Origin: an uncultured Campylobacter sp.
Lineage (GTDB): Bacteria; Campylobacterota; Campylobacteria; Campylobacterales; Campylobacteraceae
Assembly (NCBI RefSeq): GCF_938040115.1
Contig: NZ_CALHXD010000228.1
Span: forward strand, 1 to 15,566
DNA: 15,566 nt
Direction: 5' to 3'
A model generated the notes under the pieces. The model did no database searches. It worked only from the letters and a program-made list of their open reading frames with translations, and had not been told where the DNA came from. Every line of letters begins with the position of its first letter. The stretch's first letter is position 1. Below, piece by piece: positions 14,914 to 15,566 of this stretch. A program made the position numbers and the translations under genes.

Positions 14914-14935
14914 ATTCTACCAAAAAATAATTATA
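14914..14935 (-). promoter_or_regulatory. Candidate promoter elements for the HhH gene
   Basis: Two -10-like hexamers lie upstream on the minus strand: TATAAT (14935-14930) and GGTAGAAT (TAGAAT at 14919-14914), 46 and 30 bases before the ATG. The surrounding DNA is very AT-rich with no clear -35. Either could serve; which one is used cannot be decided by eye. Confidence 0.4.
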
Positions 14936-15473
14936 AGATTATTAAAAAATATTATTAATATAAACCAGTGCTGCAAATGTATTTAAGCAAATCAACTTCT
15001 AAATGAAAATCTAAAAATAAAGCTTAACGTTTAGTATAACTAAGAGTTACAAAAAAACGTGGTGTGAACAAAATACATTTTAATCCCACCATTTTCCCCT
15101 AAAAATACTTGAATAAAGTTTAATTATAGCTTGAGTACATTTTAAGGTACTTGACTTGAATTTTTCCTTACTTTAGTCTTTGGCTAGACACACTTATAGT
15201 ACAAATGAGCTGCAGTATCAAGATTATTGCACTAGTTTACATGAATCAAGCCAGGCAAACCGCATATAGTTGCCCTTACTATCATTGTGCAAAATTTAAA
15301 GGCTTTATTGACTAGACGCCTGACAGTATTCTAATTTTTGTTTAAATCATTCTCGCACGCCAATTTAACCACTATAGAAACAGAAAAAACCTTAGTAAGG
15401 TTATTTAAAAACATAGTCTCATTACAAGCAATCAAGTTGCTTGAATTTATTCATTAAGTAAAACACAAATTTC

Positions 15474-15519
15474 TAAAGCCAAAAACCAACATTCCAGAAC
15501 AAGTTATAAAGCCAAAAAC
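15474..15519 (+). repeat. Pair of 13-base direct repeats with a 33-base period
   Basis: TAAAGCCAAAAAC occurs at 15474 and again at 15507. The period is a multiple of three, and in one plus-strand frame it encodes two 11-residue units, KPKTNIPEQVI and KPKTNLQKQIT. The similarity extends past the exact repeat with conservative changes, which hints at past or present coding that continues off the right edge. No start codon is visible for it. Confidence 0.45.
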
Positions 15520-15566
15520 AAATTTACAAAAACAGATAACATATCACAAGATAACCAAACCAAAGA

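Larger units (their letters stand above)
14885..15566. other. Gene-poor AT-rich right end with short repeats and possible relict coding
   Basis: Apart from the promoter just described I see no gene that I can support in these 680 bases. There are two short symmetric sites: AACCTTAGTAAGGTT (15388-15402) and a hairpin with 7-base arms CAAGCAA/TTGCTTG around a 5-base loop (15425-15443). A 13-base direct repeat, TAAAGCCAAAAAC, occurs at 15474-15486 and 15507-15519, exactly 33 bases apart. No tRNA arm pattern, CRISPR or insertion-sequence end was found. Confidence 0.5.

Noticed and set aside
15241..15315. Short plus-strand frame with a Cys-x4-Cys pattern resembling a transposase zinc ribbon
   Set aside because: Only 24 codons, one Cys pair, and no further transposase motifs in any frame downstream.
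14900..15566. tRNA, CRISPR or attachment site in the right-hand spacer
   Set aside because: No T-arm consensus, no regularly spaced repeats beyond the two-copy 13-mer, and no integrase gene or duplicated tRNA end.

Overview
The window carries most of an aryl polyene (APE) pigment gene cluster, all on the minus strand, read from about 13,780 down to base 1. Seventeen genes lie head to tail. Most junctions overlap and none shows a terminator, so they probably form one operon longer than 13.7 kb. A good sigma70-type promoter (TATAAT at 13779-13784) lies just upstream of the first gene. Several features suggest an epsilonproteobacterium, most likely a Campylobacter of the concisus/curvus/rectus/showae kind: moderately GC-rich genes between AT-rich spacers, many AAATTT hexamers, frequent TTG/GTG starts, and a ComEA-like helix-hairpin-helix secreted protein. 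This assignment is inference, not proof.

Layout in transcription order. (1) 13731-11040-9799: lipoprotein (apeN-like), ketosynthase (apeO-like), hot-dog dehydratase (apeP-like), ketoreductase (apeQ-like), second ketosynthase (apeR-like). (2) 9782-8901: two small secreted paralogues with one conserved Cys pair each, function unknown. (3) 8885-1: chain-length-factor-like half ketosynthase (apeC), acyltransferase (apeD), two acyl carrier proteins (apeE, apeF), membrane protein (apeG), an AMP-ligase fused to a dehydratase (apeH+apeI), a glycosyltransferase-acyltransferase (apeJ), a hot-dog thioesterase (apeK), a LolA-like carrier (apeL) and an MMPL/RND exporter (apeM). The exporter runs off the left edge after 716 codons.

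How they work together (pathway knowledge plus inference): the ligase activates an aryl acid, in known systems 4-hydroxybenzoate or a relative, and loads it on an ACP. The KS/CLF, KR and DH enzymes build the conjugated polyene. The apeD and apeJ products attach it to a lipid or glycolipid anchor. The apeG, L, M and N products move it through the envelope to the outer membrane. No methyltransferase and no gene for making the aryl starter is visible here.

Right of the operon the DNA changes to AT-rich, gene-poor sequence. It holds one convincing gene, a secreted HhH protein with a lysine-rich tail (14884-14306), a strong inverted repeat and a palindrome downstream of that gene, a small GC-rich block (about 13961-14013), and about 680 bases at the right end (14885-15566) with only short repeats and possible relict coding. 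The main points for a second look are the two secreted Cys-pair genes, which sit at the only real gaps in the overlapping operon, the apeH-apeI fusion, and the unexplained structure in the right-hand spacer.
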